Source: Streptomyces sp. UNOB3_S3
GTDB lineage: Bacteria; Actinomycetota; Actinomycetes; Streptomycetales; Streptomycetaceae
DNA length: 60,359 nucleotides
NCBI RefSeq assembly: GCF_020740895.1
Contig: NZ_JAILXP010000003.1
Location: 1-60,359 of the forward strand
Direction of reading: 5' to 3'
The notes beneath the pieces were generated by a model that saw nothing but the letters and a program-made list of their open reading frames with translations, was not told the origin of the DNA and searched no databases. Shown piece by piece: positions 32,825 through 41,768 of this stretch (positions are counted from its first letter, which is position 1; each line of letters starts with the position of its first letter). A program made the translations under genes and the position numbers.

Positions 32825-33661
32825 CTACCGGCCGGCGGGGGAGGTGAGGAAGCGGCCGATCTCGCGGGCCACCGCCTCCGGCTCGTCCAGCATGGACAGC
32901 ACATACGCGCCGGGTATCTCGGCGTAGCGCCCCGCGGGCAGCAACTCCGCGAGGCGGCGGCCGTGCTCGGGCGGCATCACCCGGTTGTCGGGCGACCACA
33001 GGACGAGCGACTCGCCGGTGAAGCGGCGCAAGGCCTCGGTGTCGCGGATGAGTTCCCTCTTGTCGAACGGGTCGCGGCAGTACGCGAGCAGGTCGCGCTC
33101 GATGGCCGGGTCGGTGAGGATCGGTTCCGTCCAGGGTCGGACGAGGGCGTCCGGCAGCGGCCGCCGGACCATCTGCCCGTACAGCAACCGTCGCAGCGGA
33201 CCGATCCGCAGTTGACGGGCCGCCAGCTTCATCCCGCCGGGCACGTGCTTGGCGATCGTGAGCATCTTGCCGGGCAGTCCGGGCGGGAAGTTGTCGAACG
33301 CCTCGCACGGGAGGATCACCTTCCGGGCGACGCGCCGGTCCAGGCCGTGGGCGGTGAGGAACAGCGACCCGCCCCAGTCGGAGTGCACCAGCGTGACCGC
33401 GTCGAGGTCGAGCGCGTCCAGGAAGTCCGCGACCAGCCGGACCTGTCCCCGCATCGTGAGATCGGCGCCCGCGTCCATCGGCCGGCGATGGGACCCCAGC
33501 GGCAGGAGGGGCCGCAGATATCTGAACCCTTCGGGCAGCAGCGGCATGACCCGGTCCCAGACCGTGTGGTCCATCAGCAGCCCGTGCAGCAGGACGACCG
33601 GCGGCCCCGCCCCGGCGTCCTCGTACTCGACGACTCCGGCGGACACCCTGACATTCTGCAC
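32825..33661 (-). CDS. Alpha/beta hydrolase with an Asp-type nucleophile elbow
   Basis: The product is 278 aa. The alpha/beta hydrolase fold is clear: VVLLHGLLMDHTVWDRV carries the HG oxyanion motif, and LVHSDWGGSLFLTAHGLD is the nucleophile elbow. The elbow places Asp where most esterases have Ser, as in haloalkane dehalogenases and epoxide hydrolases. SLVLWSPDNRVMPPEHGRRL supplies the acid. The catalytic histidine, usually near the end, is not obvious: the C-terminal segment reads IPGAYVLSMLDEPEAVA, with YVL where a histidine is common. Activity may therefore be reduced or changed. It is cytoplasmic, with no signal peptide, and has no clear operon partner. Confidence 0.82.
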   Translation of the reverse strand: MQNVRVSAGVVEYEDAGAGPPVVLLHGLLMDHTVWDRVMPLLPEGFRYLRPLLPLGSHRRPMDAGADLTMRGQVRLVADFLDALDLDAVTLVHSDWGGSLFLTAHGLDRRVARKVILPCEAFDNFPPGLPGKMLTIAKHVPGGMKLAARQLRIGPLRRLLYGQMVRRPLPDALVRPWTEPILTDPAIERDLLAYCRDPFDKRELIRDTEALRRFTGESLVLWSPDNRVMPPEHGRRLAELLPAGRYAEIPGAYVLSMLDEPEAVAREIGRFLTSPAGR

Positions 33662-33913
33662 GGCAGCCTCCCCAGTGAACGGTCGATCGTCCAGTCACCG
33701 TGAACCAGCGGCCAGTCTGACAGCGCCGGCCGACGGGGGACCAGCCGGTAACAAGGCGCCGGCCACGCACTCCACGCGCTCTTTCGGCCATCCGGGCGCC
33801 CCCGACTTCCACCGTTAAGGGGCGAAGTGAGCCGAACCCCTTCCTCCGCCGGCCGGTTGAGCACTGGGTGCCGTGAACCAGGCGCTCTTTACCAACCGAG
33901 GGAGGGAAACCCC

Positions 33914-35806
33914 ATGGAGAGTCCGGGAGACCATAAACAGGATCAGGCTCACAGGCTACCGTTCCCCGAGCCGGTGGAACCCCGGCGCAAGGCGCAGTGG
34001 GCGACATCGGCGTTCGACCACGCCGGCGTATGGCGGCTGTCGGCGTCCATCCCGGCGGTCCTGGCCCAGGTGTTCCGCATGGCCTGGCGCATCGACCGCC
34101 GCGACGTGACCGTCATGGTGGGCGCGCAGCTCACCTACGGCATCTGCTCGGCCGTGGCCCTGACGGCCACGTCGCGGGCGATGGTGCACCTCCTCGGCAC
34201 CGGCACGGTCGCCGACCGCGTCCACGCCGCGCTGCCCGCGCTGCTGGCCATCGCGGTCGCCGCCGGCACCGGCCGCGTCGCCCACGGGCTGGCGTCCTGG
34301 TCGGTGGGCCGGCTCAGACCACGGCTGATGACCGCCGCCGACATCGCCGTCGTCGACGCGATGGTGTCCGTGGAGCTCGCGGCGTTCAACGAGCCGGGAT
34401 TCGCCGAGGAGCACGAGGCGGCGGAGGCGGGATCGCTGCGCTGCGACCGCCTGATCTACGACGTGCAGTCGTTCATGTCGGCGCTGATCAAGCTCGTGGC
34501 CGCCTTCGGCGTGCTCACGGTCCTCCATCCGCTGATGCTGCCGGTCCTCGTGCTCGCCGTGGCCCCGTCGGGCGCGGGGGCGATGGCCGAGGCGCGGATC
34601 GAGCACCGGACGCACCACGCCAACAGCTCGGGCCGCAACGTCAAGGGCATGATGCGCTGGTACCTGACCACCACTCAGCTGGCGGACGAGGTGCGCGGCA
34701 ACAGCATGGCCCCGTACCTGATGTTCTGGTACCGCACGATCACCGGCCGGATGGACGCCCGGTCGCTGGCCGGGGCCGCCCGCGCGCTGCGGATCAACCT
34801 GGTCTCGGCGTGCGCCGGCGGTGTGTGCCTGACCCTGGCGTGGGCCACGCTGGCCTGGCTGACGATCACCGGGCGGATGTCGCTCGCGATCGCCGCGACG
34901 GCCGTCCTCGCCGTGCGCGCGGCGCTCGGCAACCTCACCAACGCCGTGCACTACGCCGCGTCCCTCTTCCACTCCAGTCTCTTCCTCGGCGACTGGAAGC
35001 GGTTCATCACCTCCAGCCGCGCCCACTACCCGGCCCGGGGCACGGTCGTGGTGCCCGACCGGCCGGAGACCATCCGCATCGAGGACGTGTCGTTCACCTA
35101 CCCCAACAAGACCCGGCCCGCGGTCGACGGCGTGTCGCTGACCCTGCGCCGGGGGCAGGTCGTGGCCGTCCTCGGGGAGAACGGCTCGGGCAAGTCGACG
35201 CTGACCCGGTTGCTGTGCGGCCTGTACACCGCCGACAAGGGCCGGGTGCTCTGGGACGGGGCGGACCTGGCGGAGATGGACCTGCGCCGGGTCTGGGAGC
35301 ACACGGGGGTGGTCACCCAGCAGTTCGGGTACTGGCCGCTGTCCGCCCGGGAGAACGTCACCCTCGGCCAGCCGGTCACGTCCGGCGACGAACGGGTGTG
35401 GAAGGTCGTCGACGCGGTCGGCATGCGCGAGGCGGCCGAGGAACTGCCCGACGGCCTCGACACCCTGCTGGCCCGCGAGCTGTGGGGCGGCGTCTCCCTC
35501 TCGGGCGGCCAGTGGCAGCGGGTCGCCTGCGGCCGGGTGCTCTACCGCGAGCCCGACGTCGTGGTGCTGGACGAGCCGACCTCACAGATGGACGCCCAGG
35601 GCGAGCACGACATGTTCCGGCTCGTCCGGACCATCGCCCCGGACCGGATCACGGTCGTGGTGACGCACCGCCCGGTCAACGCGCGGGTCGCGGACCTGGT
35701 CGTCGTCATGGACCAGGGCCACATCGTCGAGCAGGGCACCTTCGGCGAGCTGGTGACGGCCGGCGGCAGGTTCCAGCGGTGGTACGAGCTCGGTCAGGAG
35801 GGCTGA
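33914..35806 (+). CDS. ABC transporter ATP-binding/permease protein
   Basis: The product is 630 aa, a half-transporter. The ATG at 33914 follows GGAGGG at 33901-33906. The N-terminal membrane domain has about six helices (VTVMVGAQLTYGICSAVALT, LPALLAIAVAAGTG, INLVSACAGGVCLTLAWATL). The nucleotide-binding domain has Walker A GENGSGKST, the Q-loop VTQQFGYWPL, signature SLSGGQWQRVACGRVL, Walker B VVVLDEPTSQMD and H-loop VVVTHRP. It resembles exporters of peptides or natural products found near lanthipeptide-like loci, but no precursor peptide was found in the 250 bp upstream. The second half of the signature (SGGQW) is typical of that subgroup. A 17-bp terminator follows. Confidence 0.9.
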   Translation: MESPGDHKQDQAHRLPFPEPVEPRRKAQWATSAFDHAGVWRLSASIPAVLAQVFRMAWRIDRRDVTVMVGAQLTYGICSAVALTATSRAMVHLLGTGTVADRVHAALPALLAIAVAAGTGRVAHGLASWSVGRLRPRLMTAADIAVVDAMVSVELAAFNEPGFAEEHEAAEAGSLRCDRLIYDVQSFMSALIKLVAAFGVLTVLHPLMLPVLVLAVAPSGAGAMAEARIEHRTHHANSSGRNVKGMMRWYLTTTQLADEVRGNSMAPYLMFWYRTITGRMDARSLAGAARALRINLVSACAGGVCLTLAWATLAWLTITGRMSLAIAATAVLAVRAALGNLTNAVHYAASLFHSSLFLGDWKRFITSSRAHYPARGTVVVPDRPETIRIEDVSFTYPNKTRPAVDGVSLTLRRGQVVAVLGENGSGKSTLTRLLCGLYTADKGRVLWDGADLAEMDLRRVWEHTGVVTQQFGYWPLSARENVTLGQPVTSGDERVWKVVDAVGMREAAEELPDGLDTLLARELWGGVSLSGGQWQRVACGRVLYREPDVVVLDEPTSQMDAQGEHDMFRLVRTIAPDRITVVVTHRPVNARVADLVVVMDQGHIVEQGTFGELVTAGGRFQRWYELGQEG

Positions 35807-35810
35807 GCGC

Positions 35811-35849
35811 GGCCGTCGTCCCGTTCCGGGAGGGAACGGGACGACGGCC
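35811..35849. terminator. Bidirectional hairpin terminator
   Basis: Bases 35811-35827 and 35833-35849 are perfect 17-bp inverted arms with a GGGAG loop. It lies between the convergent ABC transporter and L25 genes, 5 bp after the transporter stop, and would end both transcripts. Confidence 0.85.
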
Positions 35850-35864
35850 CCCGGCCGGAACGGC

Positions 35865-36443
35865 CTACAGCTCGGCGGCCTCGTCGTCCTCGCCGGGCTC
35901 CTCCGCCTGGGTCGTCACGACCTGGAGCACCGCCGCGTCCCCGTCGATCGCCAGCGACACGCCCGCCGGCAGCGTGATGTCACGGGCGTGCACGGTGTGC
36001 CCCGCGTCCAGGCCCGCCACGGACACCGTGACCGACTCGGGTATGTGGGTGGCCTCGGCTTCCACCGGCAGGGAGTTCAGCAGGTGCTCGAGCAGATTGC
36101 CGCCCGGGGCCAGGGCGCCCTCGGTGTGGATCGGCAGCTCCACGGTGACCCGCTCGCCCCTGCGCACGGCCAGCAGGTCGATGTGCACGAGGAAGCCCTT
36201 GAGGGCATCGCGCTGCACCGCCTTGGGAATGACCAGTTCCCTCTTCCCGCCGATCTCCAGGTCTATCAGGACGTTCGGGGTTTTCAGGGCCATCATCAGC
36301 GCGTGACCGTCGACCGTCACGTGCTGGGGCTCGGCGCCGTGACCGTACACGACACCCGGAACCCTGTTCTCGCGGCGGATCCGGCGGGCGGCGCCCTTGC
36401 CGAAGACGGTCCGCGGCTCCGCGGCCAGCTTGACCTCAGCCAT
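35865..36443 (-). CDS. rplY: 50S ribosomal protein L25/general stress protein Ctc
   Basis: The product is 192 aa from the ATG at 36443, with GAGGAG just upstream. The N-terminal L25 domain is typical (EVKLAAEPRTVFGKGAARRI, NRVPGVVYGHGAEPQHVTVD). The TL5/Ctc-type C-terminal beta domain is present too (VTVELPIHTEGALAPGGNLL, SLPVEAEATHIPESVTV), followed by an acidic tail. L25 binds 5S rRNA in the large subunit, and Ctc forms are stress-linked. In many actinobacteria this gene lies beside prs and pth; here neither neighbour is present, so it may be a relocated or second copy. Confidence 0.9.
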   Translation of the reverse strand: MAEVKLAAEPRTVFGKGAARRIRRENRVPGVVYGHGAEPQHVTVDGHALMMALKTPNVLIDLEIGGKRELVIPKAVQRDALKGFLVHIDLLAVRRGERVTVELPIHTEGALAPGGNLLEHLLNSLPVEAEATHIPESVTVSVAGLDAGHTVHARDITLPAGVSLAIDGDAAVLQVVTTQAEEPGEDDEAAEL

Positions 36444-36787
36444 TTCTGCACTCCTCGTACGACGCGTGGACTGCTGGGCATGGATCACCCGGCTCGGGAC
36501 GGAGCTCCACGAACCGCTGCGAAGAGCGCGCGCCGATCACGGAGCCACCGCACCCGGAACACGCGGTACGGCCTCCCTCGCCGAGCAACCCGACGAGCGT
36601 AACCGGCGACTCCCTCACGCGCATCAAGTGAAGTGGGATGACGGGTGGTTGACCTGAAGTGATCGGCACGCTTGTGCCCGGGGCCGGCGAAGAGCAGGCA
36701 AAGCGCTTCTCCATGAATCGCAAAGGGGAGTAAATCCCCCGAACCCGCCCGAAGATCGGTTACGGGCGGGTCCTACGCTGACCCCTC
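36444..36787. other. Intergenic region between divergent L25 and CtaG-like genes
   Basis: This 344-bp stretch holds both promoters. Near the CtaG start are two small stems: GGGGA-GTAAA-TCCCC at about 36725-36739, and ACCCGCCCG paired with CGGGCGGGT around an 11-nt loop at about 36743-36771. They could form a short structured leader. No gene was recognised. Confidence 0.5.
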
Positions 36788-37825
36788 GTGGCAATGGCAA
36801 GCAGTCTCCTCGCAACCGGTTCCACGGCCCTCGCGCTGCCGGGACCGACCCCCGGCCGGTGGGCCGGCACCTGGCAGGCCGACCCGTTCGGGATCGCCGC
36901 CGTCGTGCTGCTGGGCGGGCTCTACGGGTGGGGCGTGCTCCGGGCTCGACGGAACGGCCATCGCTGGCCGGCCGTCCGCACCGCCGCCTTCGCGGTGCTC
37001 GGCCTGGGGACGGTCGCCGTGGCGACGATGTCCTCGCTCGCGGTCTACGGCCGGGTGCTGTTCTGGCCGGCCGCCGTGCAGAACATCCTCCTCGACCTCG
37101 TCGCCCCGCTCGGCCTCGCGCTCGGCGACCCGCTCGCCCTGGCGCGCCTGGCACTGCCCGAGCGGGGCGCCGACCGGCTGGGCCGGGTCCTGCGCGGGCG
37201 GTTGCTCCGCGTCCTGACGTTCCCCGTGATCGGCACGCTCCTCGTGCTCGCCTCGGAGCTGTCGGTCTACTTCACCCCGTACTTCGAGACGGCGCTGCGC
37301 GACGGGGCGGTGCACTCCCTGCTGTACCTCCAGCTGCTGCTGTCCGGGTGCCTGTTCGTGCTGCCCGTGCTCAGCCGCGAGGACCTCCTGCCCGCCTGGT
37401 GCACCCACCCGTTGCGCGCCCTGTTCGTCTTCGTCGACGGCCTCGTGGACGCGATCCCCGGCATCCTCGTGATGAGCAGCGGCACCCGGATCGCGGCCGG
37501 CTGGTACGCGGCCCGGCAGCCGGGCTGGGGACCCGGGCCGGACCGGGACCAGGTGCTGGGCGGCGGGCTGATGCTCGCCATCGCCGAGCTCGTGGGACTG
37601 CCGTTCCTCATCGCGGTGTTCGTCGAGTGGGTGCGCGCGGAACGCGTCAGGACCGCCGAACTCGACCGCCGCCTCGACGCGGAGGCGGCCCTGGCCGCCC
37701 CGGCTCCGGCCCAGGAGGCCGTGGCGCCCGGGCGCGTACCCGTCCCCGAGGCCACCCGCCCCTGGTGGGAGACCGACCCGGGGGTCGTGGGGGAGCGCTT
37801 CCGGCAGGGCCGGGGCACCCTGTGA
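36788..37825 (+). CDS. CtaG-family cytochrome c oxidase assembly protein
   Basis: The product is 345 aa from the GTG at 36788; no ribosome binding site is obvious and ATG 36794 is an alternative. Seven or so TM helices are visible, in the arrangement of the caa3-type CtaG family: FGIAAVVLLGGLYGWGVL, AFAVLGLGTVAVATM, VLFWPAAVQNILLDLVAPLG, VHSLLYLQLLLSGCLFVLPV, GLMLAIAELVGLPFLIAV. Conserved membrane-edge histidine and aspartate positions (HSLLY, FVDGLVDAIPG) fit copper handling for oxidase maturation. It is a plasma membrane protein. No other oxidase genes are nearby, which is common for this family. Confidence 0.85.
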   Translation: MAMASSLLATGSTALALPGPTPGRWAGTWQADPFGIAAVVLLGGLYGWGVLRARRNGHRWPAVRTAAFAVLGLGTVAVATMSSLAVYGRVLFWPAAVQNILLDLVAPLGLALGDPLALARLALPERGADRLGRVLRGRLLRVLTFPVIGTLLVLASELSVYFTPYFETALRDGAVHSLLYLQLLLSGCLFVLPVLSREDLLPAWCTHPLRALFVFVDGLVDAIPGILVMSSGTRIAAGWYAARQPGWGPGPDRDQVLGGGLMLAIAELVGLPFLIAVFVEWVRAERVRTAELDRRLDAEAALAAPAPAQEAVAPGRVPVPEATRPWWETDPGVVGERFRQGRGTL

Positions 37826-37856
37826 CGCCGGCCCGCCGCCCTCGCGGAGGCCTCGG

Positions 37857-38090
37857 CTACGCCCCGACCGGCACCGGGGCCGGCTGCCCGAACGGACGGC
37901 CGTCCAAGGTCCAGTGCGGGTCGACGGTGCGGCCGAGCGAGGCGTGGACCTGGGCGGCGACGTCCGGGTGGCGGACGGGCCCGACGGGCGTGCCCGGCGG
38001 GAACAGGGGGCCGCAGCCCGCGAGCCAGGCCGTGCGCTCCTCGGGGGAGTCGCCCCCGTAGCCGCCCGCGTCGACATGGCCGTGGTCGCC
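37857..38090 (-). pseudogene. C-terminal remnant of an alkaline phosphatase/phosphodiesterase superfamily gene
   Basis: The last 77 codons of a minus-strand frame read GDHGHVDAGGYGGDSPEERT, AWLAGCGPLF, then HPDVAAQVHASLGR. The DHGH motif and the following GG are typical metal-site residues near the end of type I phosphodiesterase/nucleotide pyrophosphatase proteins. Upstream the frame turns into low-complexity sequence overlapping the permease start, so the catalytic N-terminal two-thirds are absent. It is best explained as a truncated gene. Confidence 0.6.
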
Positions 38091-38133
38091 GCCCCCTGGC
38101 CGGGTGCGCGTCGTACGCGGCACGATGCCCGGC

Positions 38134-39648
38134 ATGGACCTTCCCGAACTCGCAGTGCGTCTCAAGCCGTGGCGCCCCCGGCCTCGGCCGGCCGAGGCAG
38201 GCCCACTCGTCGGGGGCACGGGAACCGGACTGCGGCGGGACGCCGTGGGCGGGGCCGATGTGCTGTTCCAGAGCGTGACGGCCATGGCGCCCGCCGCGGC
38301 CGTGGTGGCCTCGATCCCGGGCGGGGCCCCCTTCGCCGGGGGCAGCCTGCCGCTGTCCGTCCTCCTCGCCCTCACCGCGTCGCTGCTCACGGCCTCCTGC
38401 CTGGGCGAACTGGCCCGGCACCTGCCGGCGGCCGGCTCGGTGGCGACCTACGCCGCCCGGGGCCTGCATCCCGCGGCCGGCTTCCTGGTGGCCTGGGGGT
38501 ACGTCTTCGCCGAGGCGCTCGTACCACCGCTGGTGCTGCTCCAGCTCGGCTTCACCGTGGCGGGCACGCTGCACCGCCAGTGGGCCGCGTACCCGGCGGG
38601 CCTGTGGTGGCCGTGGGTCCTGGCCGGCGCCGCGGCCGTCGCCGCCGCCGGGTACCGGGGCATCCGGGCCTCCGCGCGGCTCGGCACCGTTCTCGGCGCC
38701 TTCGAGATCGCCGTCCTCGTCGTGTTCGCGGTGCTGTTGATCGTCCGGGCGGGGAAGGACAACACTCTGTCCGTCTTCACCCCTTCGCACACCGCCCCCG
38801 GCGAGTCCGCCGTCGGAGGAGTGCTCGCCGGTTCGGTCTACTGTCTGCTCGCCTTCGCGGGCTTCGAGGCCGCCGCCCCACTGGCGGAGGAGGCCCGCCG
38901 GTCCCGGCGAACGGTACGGCGGGCCGTGGTGGGCGCGGCCCTGGGTGTGGGTGCCCTCTACGTCCTGACCACCTACGCCATGACCGTCTTCCACGGGCCC
39001 GGACGGTTCGCGGGCTTCGCCGCGAACGGCGACGCGTCCTGGGACGGGGTGGCCCGCGGGGCCTTCGGCCTGATGTGGGTGCCCGTGTTCCTGGCGGTCG
39101 TCAACTCCTGTGTCGCCAACGCCAACGCGGGCGCCAGCGCGGCGACGCGCACGGCCTACGCGTTCGGCCGTGCCGGACTCTTCCCGCGGCCCCTGGCCGC
39201 CGTCCACGCCCGGCACCGTTCCCCGGTGACGGCCCTGGCGGCACAGACCGTCGTGACCGTCGTGGTGGCCCTGGCGCTGGGCTTCGTGTACGGCCCCGTC
39301 ACGGCCTTCTACCTGATCGCCACGGGGGTCGTCATCGTGGTGGTCGTCGTGTATATCGCGGCCGACCTGGCCTGCGCGGGGTACTTCCTGCGGAATCCAG
39401 GACTCCGTCCGGTACGGCACCTCCTCGTGCCCGCCCTGGCGAGCGCCGTCCTCGTCCCGGCCCTGTTCACCGCCGCCGGGTTGCCGGTGTTCTCCTTCGT
39501 CACCCCACTCGAGCCACCGGTTTCGTACGCGGGCGCGGCCGTGGGCGCGTGGCTGCTGCTGGGGACGGGCGTGCTGCTGGTGCTGCGACGGCGGTACCCG
39601 GAGCGGCTGAGCGGATCAGCCTTTGAGGGCGTAGAAATGGATCGGTGA
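38134..39648 (+). CDS. APC superfamily amino acid permease
   Basis: The product is 504 aa from the ATG at 38134 (MDLPELAVRL); ATGs at 38125 and 38104 are possible. About 12 TM helices are visible. The TM1 unwound region (DVLFQSVTAMAPAAAVVASI) and the TM6 region (GVLAGSVYCLLAFAGFEAAA, PLAEEARRSRRTVRRAVVGA) are characteristic of APC amino acid transporters. NSCVANANAGASAATRTAYA is the conserved TM8 segment. It is likely a proton-coupled importer of amino acids or amines in the plasma membrane. The last 33 bases overlap the convergent GNAT gene. The phosphatase remnant occupies its promoter side. Confidence 0.9.
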   Translation: MDLPELAVRLKPWRPRPRPAEAGPLVGGTGTGLRRDAVGGADVLFQSVTAMAPAAAVVASIPGGAPFAGGSLPLSVLLALTASLLTASCLGELARHLPAAGSVATYAARGLHPAAGFLVAWGYVFAEALVPPLVLLQLGFTVAGTLHRQWAAYPAGLWWPWVLAGAAAVAAAGYRGIRASARLGTVLGAFEIAVLVVFAVLLIVRAGKDNTLSVFTPSHTAPGESAVGGVLAGSVYCLLAFAGFEAAAPLAEEARRSRRTVRRAVVGAALGVGALYVLTTYAMTVFHGPGRFAGFAANGDASWDGVARGAFGLMWVPVFLAVVNSCVANANAGASAATRTAYAFGRAGLFPRPLAAVHARHRSPVTALAAQTVVTVVVALALGFVYGPVTAFYLIATGVVIVVVVVYIAADLACAGYFLRNPGLRPVRHLLVPALASAVLVPALFTAAGLPVFSFVTPLEPPVSYAGAAVGAWLLLGTGVLLVLRRRYPERLSGSAFEGVEMDR

Positions 39649-40416
39649 GTTCGGCTTGAACCCGATACGCGGGTACACCGGAGCCCCGGCGGCGGTCGCG
39701 TGGAGGACGGCGCGGGTCAGCCCGGTGGCCCGGGCACCCTCGTACAGCGCCTTGCGCGTGACCGCCTCGCCGTAGCCCTTGCGCTGCCACCGCGGGTCCG
39801 TGGCGACGAGCGCGACGAAGAGGCGGCCTTCCGCCTCGATCGCGCCGGCGCACGCCACGGGGACGTCACCTCGCATGCCCAGGTAGGCGAACACCTCGTT
39901 CTTCCAGAGCGTGGATCCGGCGAGCCCGTCCCGGCCTTCGTCCAGAGTGAACGCGTAGGCACGCGAGTTGAGATCCGCGTAGGCCCGCAGCTGGTCGTCG
40001 GTCGTCACCCGCACGAACCTCAGGTCGGGGTGGGCCGGCTCGGGAATGGGGAGCAGGTCTCCGGCCATGCCCGTGGCGGGGAAGGCGTACTGAAGTCCCG
40101 CCTCGTCCGCCGCCGCCCCTAGCGCGGCACGAGCCTCCTCACCGAGAAGGTCTTCGAAGAGCCACAGGAAGCCGGGGCGCGTCTTCGAGCGCATGATGTC
40201 CGCCGCCTCGCCCAGCCGTTGCCCGACGAGCTCCGCTCCCGCGCCCACGTCGGTCAGGGTGACGCAGTTCCAGAACGAGAACCGGCAGTCGGCCCAGCGG
40301 ACGGCGATGCCCGGCAGGTCGCGCACATCCGCACGCGTGTCGCGGTCGAGCACCATGGCGCGCCAGACCGTGGCGAGTTGTTCCACCGATTCGACGGACT
40401 CCACGAGATCGTTCAT
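39616..40416 (-). CDS. GNAT family N-acetyltransferase
   Basis: The product is 266 aa from the ATG at 40416 (MNDLVESVESVEQL). The C-terminal GNAT domain has the acetyl-CoA-binding motif A, FVALVATDPRWQRKGYGEAV, with the RxxGxG/A-like RKGYGE loop, and motif B ending in YPRIGFKPNSPIHFY. The N-terminal half (WADCRFSFWNCVTLTDVGAG) resembles a second, degenerate GNAT fold, so this may be a tandem GNAT protein. The substrate is unknown. It overlaps the 3' end of the permease gene by 33 bp. Confidence 0.85.
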   Translation of the reverse strand: MNDLVESVESVEQLATVWRAMVLDRDTRADVRDLPGIAVRWADCRFSFWNCVTLTDVGAGAELVGQRLGEAADIMRSKTRPGFLWLFEDLLGEEARAALGAAADEAGLQYAFPATGMAGDLLPIPEPAHPDLRFVRVTTDDQLRAYADLNSRAYAFTLDEGRDGLAGSTLWKNEVFAYLGMRGDVPVACAGAIEAEGRLFVALVATDPRWQRKGYGEAVTRKALYEGARATGLTRAVLHATAAGAPVYPRIGFKPNSPIHFYALKG

Positions 40417-40477
40417 CTCAATACCCCCAGGACTCGATGAGCGTGCGGCAATAAACATGAAGAGGCAGTGCGTCCGG

Positions 40478-41593
40478 CTAGCGTCCGCGAGGGCGCCGGG
40501 ACTTGCGGCGGGCCTCCTCCTCGTGGAAGAGGTCGGCCAGCCGCTGGGTGTGCTCGTCGAGCACGATGGGGGAGTCCTCGTCGTCGGTGTCGGCGCCCTG
40601 CGCGCGGAGCCGCTGGTCCTGCACCTTCACCGGGGGTGTGGAGTCCAGGTCGGAGGGGCGCGGGCCCTCCGGGCCGTCCGGGCCGATCCGCACCAGGCGC
40701 TCCATGCGCACGACCCTGAAGCGCAGGGAGAGGACGTCCAGCTCGTCGCACCGCTCCTCGTCCAGCCGGTCCGCCGCGGCCGTGTAGGGGGCGCGTTCCC
40801 CGGGGGCGAGGTCCCGCTGCCAGGGGAGGATGACGCGGAGCTTCATGGCCAGGGAGTCCCGTGCGCCCTGCGGGGTGGTCGACGTGCCCGCGGAGTCCGG
40901 CCGCCAGCGTCCGTCCGCGCACTCCGCCGTGCCGAAGACGGCGGGCAGCAGCACCCCTCCCGGGTGGGTCTCGGTGGCGCGCACGGAGTCGTCGCGGACG
41001 GCCCCGGGTACCGTGCCCTCCTTCCGCACGAGGGAGAGCAGCTCCATCTTGAGGATGCCCTCCGACATGCCGGTCGCGGTGAACGGGTCGATGACGAACC
41101 CGTCCGCCGGGTCCGGGGCCCGGTGGGAGTCGCCCGGTTCCATGGGGTCCGGGTCGGTGGGCCGGGGCGGCTCGGGGCCCTGCGGCCCGCCGCGGAGGAA
41201 ACGCTCCGCCCGCACCACCCGGTAGCGGACGCCCCGCACGGTCAGCTCGTCGACCGCCTCCCAGTCCATGCGCTCCGCCGCGGTCATATACGCGTCGTGG
41301 CCGGCCGGGTCGCCGGCCTCCCGGGCCGTTCGCGCCGCCAGCCGGAACACCGAGCCCATGGAGTCCCGGGCCTCCTGCGGCTCCAGGCACGACAGCGAGG
41401 AGACCAGCTCCCAGCCGCCCTCCATCCGTTCCCTCGCCACACCGAAGACGGGGTGCCCGTCCAGGAGGATGTCCGGATACGCCTCCCTGGCCCGCCAGGC
41501 CTCGACGTCCGCGAGCGACGCGACGGGCTCCTCCGGAACCGTGATCCGGATCTTGCGGTACGCGGGGACGTTCTCCCCGTCCAGCTCTGCCAT
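40478..41593 (-). CDS. DUF5954 family protein
   Basis: The product is 371 aa from the ATG at 41593; the frame extends upstream but that part looks non-coding. Two copies of a DUF5954-like unit are visible: DWEAVDELTVRGVRYRVVRA, ERFLRGGPQGPEPPRPTDPD, and later EERCDELDVLSLRFRVVRME, RLVRIGPDGPEGPRPSDLDS. The family is restricted to actinobacteria and has no known function. It is probably cytoplasmic, with no signal peptide or TM. It is divergent from the cyclophilin gene. Confidence 0.82.
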   Translation of the reverse strand: MAELDGENVPAYRKIRITVPEEPVASLADVEAWRAREAYPDILLDGHPVFGVARERMEGGWELVSSLSCLEPQEARDSMGSVFRLAARTAREAGDPAGHDAYMTAAERMDWEAVDELTVRGVRYRVVRAERFLRGGPQGPEPPRPTDPDPMEPGDSHRAPDPADGFVIDPFTATGMSEGILKMELLSLVRKEGTVPGAVRDDSVRATETHPGGVLLPAVFGTAECADGRWRPDSAGTSTTPQGARDSLAMKLRVILPWQRDLAPGERAPYTAAADRLDEERCDELDVLSLRFRVVRMERLVRIGPDGPEGPRPSDLDSTPPVKVQDQRLRAQGADTDDEDSPIVLDEHTQRLADLFHEEEARRKSRRPRGR

Positions 41594-41768
41594 GCTCTCC
41601 AGGGTGCCGTGAGCGTGATGGGCCGCGCAGCCGAAACGGTCACTCCAGCAACAGTGGACACGCGAGCGAACGCGGGAAGCGCGGTGGCCCCGCAGCCCAG
41701 GTGTGACAGACTGTGATCGTTTCTGCTTGAAACGCGTAAACAAGCGCACTGAACATATGGAGCACAAC

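Noticed and set aside
33662-33913. A lanthipeptide-type precursor peptide upstream of the ABC exporter
   Set aside because: Short frames here lack a leader/core pattern with Ser/Thr/Cys-rich ends and overlap the transporter start in other frames.
36722-36787. AAAGGGGAGTA followed by stems before the CtaG-like start, resembling part of a yybP-ykoY manganese riboswitch
   Set aside because: Only about 66 nt separate it from the start codon, too short for the full aptamer. The second conserved strand was not found, and the gene is not a typical target.
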